A stretch of DNA of 64,000 bases, from positions 15,027,258 to 15,091,257 of the forward strand of contig CM052354.1 of assembly GCA_028551475.1 (NCBI GenBank). Direction: 5' to 3'. The notes under the pieces were generated by a model. That model did not search any database and was not told the origin of the DNA. It saw nothing but the letters and a program-made list of their open reading frames with translations. Shown here piece after piece: positions 62,427 through 64,000 of the stretch; position 1 is the first letter of the stretch; each line of letters opens with the position of its first letter. A program made the translations under genes and the position numbers. The stretch comes from Casuarina equisetifolia. Taxonomy: Eukaryota > Streptophyta > Magnoliopsida > Fagales > Casuarinaceae.

Positions 62427-62851
62427 TTAGAGACAATATAGGAGAATATGTTTAGATTTTGATGGATAGTATGTAAAAGAATATATTTTATTTATAGTGA
62501 TGTATAAGATCTCTAAATGAGGAAAGCAAATAACAAAATAAATGATAGTTGACAATTACAATTTAGGAAGACATTTGAAAATATAAATTCAAAGTCATCT
62601 AGGTGTGGAGAGATTAGTCAAATATTATGACCTTGAATTTTTATGTGATTTAAAATTTGAATTTTGAATAGAACTTCATCTTGGATTCCTTTAATTTAGG
62701 CATGAGAATGATTGACTATAATTCTTGTTGATTTAGTAGTTGTTCCTTTAATTCCTAAAAGGTTTGACATATTTGCTCACGGTATAATCAGTAGGTCCAA
62801 CTTTGGTGAAGAGACTGACGTGGCAATGATATGGAGAATTTGATTTTAACA

Positions 62852-64000
62852 CCCTTACAAGTTGATTGGTTAGTGTGAACAATTAGCTTGTTTTGCAGTA
62901 GCTTGAAACATGTGGAGGAGAGACCTTTTGTGAGAATGTTAGTCATTTGATCAATAGAGAAATAAAATGAAATGGAAAATTTCTTCATCTTGATGCCTTG
63001 TTGAATAAAGTGAAAGTCAATTTCGACATGTTTTGTGTAGGCATGAAACATTGCATTAGTGGACAAATAGAGAGCTTATATGTTGTTACACCAAAGTGTT
63101 AGTGCTTTTTAGACTTGAATGTGGAAGTCTTGGAGCAAATGTCCGAAAGGCTTTTAAATTTAGCCTTAGTACTTAAACAAGCAATAGTTTTATGTTTGTA
63201 GGAGCAATGAAAATACAATAGCCACCCATTGAGCAATGATCATCATAATCACTAGCCCATCTTGCATCAGAGTAAGTGTTAAGAAAATAGGTTGAATTTT
63301 TGTAAATTGAATGCCATAGTGAGGAGTGTTGGCTAGAAACCACAAGATACACTTGACAAAGGTAAATACTCATAGGCAATGTTTTACTGCATAAGATATG
63401 TCAAGTCATGTAAATGTCATATATTGAAGTGATCTCACAATGCTACAACAATGAGTAGGATTAGGGTATGGTTCATCATCATTTATGGATGGTGGGTGGT
63501 CAGAAGCACATGGCATAGAAATACTATGTGCATTTGACATTTTATCACAATGAAAAATATCATGGGTGAATTTTGCTTGGTGTGGTAAGAGACCACTTTT
63601 GGTGTGTTAAGCTTTAATGCCAAGAAAATAATGTCAATCACCAAGATCTCTAATGTCAAATTCATTTTGAAGTTAAGATAAGATATAAGAGAGTGAGGCA
63701 TTTTTGCTACTTGTAAAATTATGTTATTCACATAGACCAAAATAAAAAAAAAACATTGTAATTTGGTTTGTGTAAGGTAAATAAGGAAGAGTTAGCTTTA
63801 GGAATTGTAAATCCAATTTGCTGGAAAAATTTGATAAGTCTATGATTTCATGCACATGGTGCTTGTTTTAAGCCATATAAAGATTTTTTTAGATGGCAAA
63901 CAAAGGTTGGCTTTGTGGAGTCTAAGTTTGGCTACTAGATTGAATGTTTTGGTATAGTCAATGCTAGGACATTGATGAAAGCCTTTTGCAACTAAACATA
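62852..64000 (-). pseudogene. Minus-strand Copia RT and RNase H remnant, runs off the window
   Basis: On the minus strand from 64000: 'LVAKGFHQ' and 'DYTKTFNLVAKL' of RT, then 'KK.FIWLKTSTMCMK' (from SLYGLKQAPCAW), with part of RT deleted between them. The catalytic box is altered to 'YVNNI' (near 63735). RNase H pieces are 'YSDARWASDYDDHCSMGGYC' (near 63270) and 'MFHAYTKHVEIDFHFIQQGI' (near 63050). The 3' LTR seems to start TGTTAAAATCAAATTC at 62851 after 'aaggg' and run leftwards; its far end is not determined. It belongs to a different Copia family from the 54-kb element. Confidence 0.82.

Overview
The window is AT-rich plant nuclear DNA, almost certainly from a eudicot. It holds one intact protein-coding gene, a 10-exon MAP kinase of the plant-specific TDY class, at 48.5-53.6 kb on the + strand. 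Nearly everything else recognisable is old, nested LTR-retrotransposon sequence. The gene structure, the tRNA-Met-type primer sites and the Copia and Ty3/gypsy protein remnants all fit a woody eudicot such as grapevine, but the species is inference. No bacterial, viral or organellar gene is evident.

Layout. 1-1350: 3' part of an LTR of 'family A'. 1351-3214: unassigned DNA with two exact tandem duplications. 3215-14623: a broken minus-strand Copia element with 1.5-kb LTRs, interrupted by three LTR insertions (4378-5800, about 7690-8554, 10630-12192). 16195-18892: a 5'-truncated plus-strand Copia ending in a 210-bp LTR. 18893-21110: no recognisable gene. 21111-32988: a family A solo LTR split by a Ty3/gypsy element (22371-32642). 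That element is split by a composite insertion with inverted LTR ends (25620-30109), which itself contains a solo LTR (26225-26929), giving four levels of nesting. 33573-41460: a second gypsy element, related in its LTRs to the composite, with a triplicated gag segment and a 1.7-kb LTR insertion. 41461-48100: intergenic, with a 22-base G run, a minus-strand LTR remnant (43028-43419) and a 487-bp LTR-like insertion with perfect target duplications (45377-45863). 48108-53760: the MAP kinase gene with TATA box, leader uORFs and poly(A) signal. 54228-59931: a two-LTR Copia element just 3' of the gene. 59932-62851: intergenic, with a 73-bp tandem duplication. 62852-64000: a minus-strand Copia remnant running off the window.

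Functionally only the kinase gene is expected to be active. All ten exons join in frame into a 605-residue protein with every catalytic motif in place. Every retroelement coding region carries stops or frameshifts. The insertion order can be read from target-site duplications: family A LTR, then gypsy element 1, then the inverted-end composite, then the 705-bp solo LTR. Coordinates of LTR ends marked by TG..CA and target duplications are good to a base; boundaries called 'about' were judged by eye.
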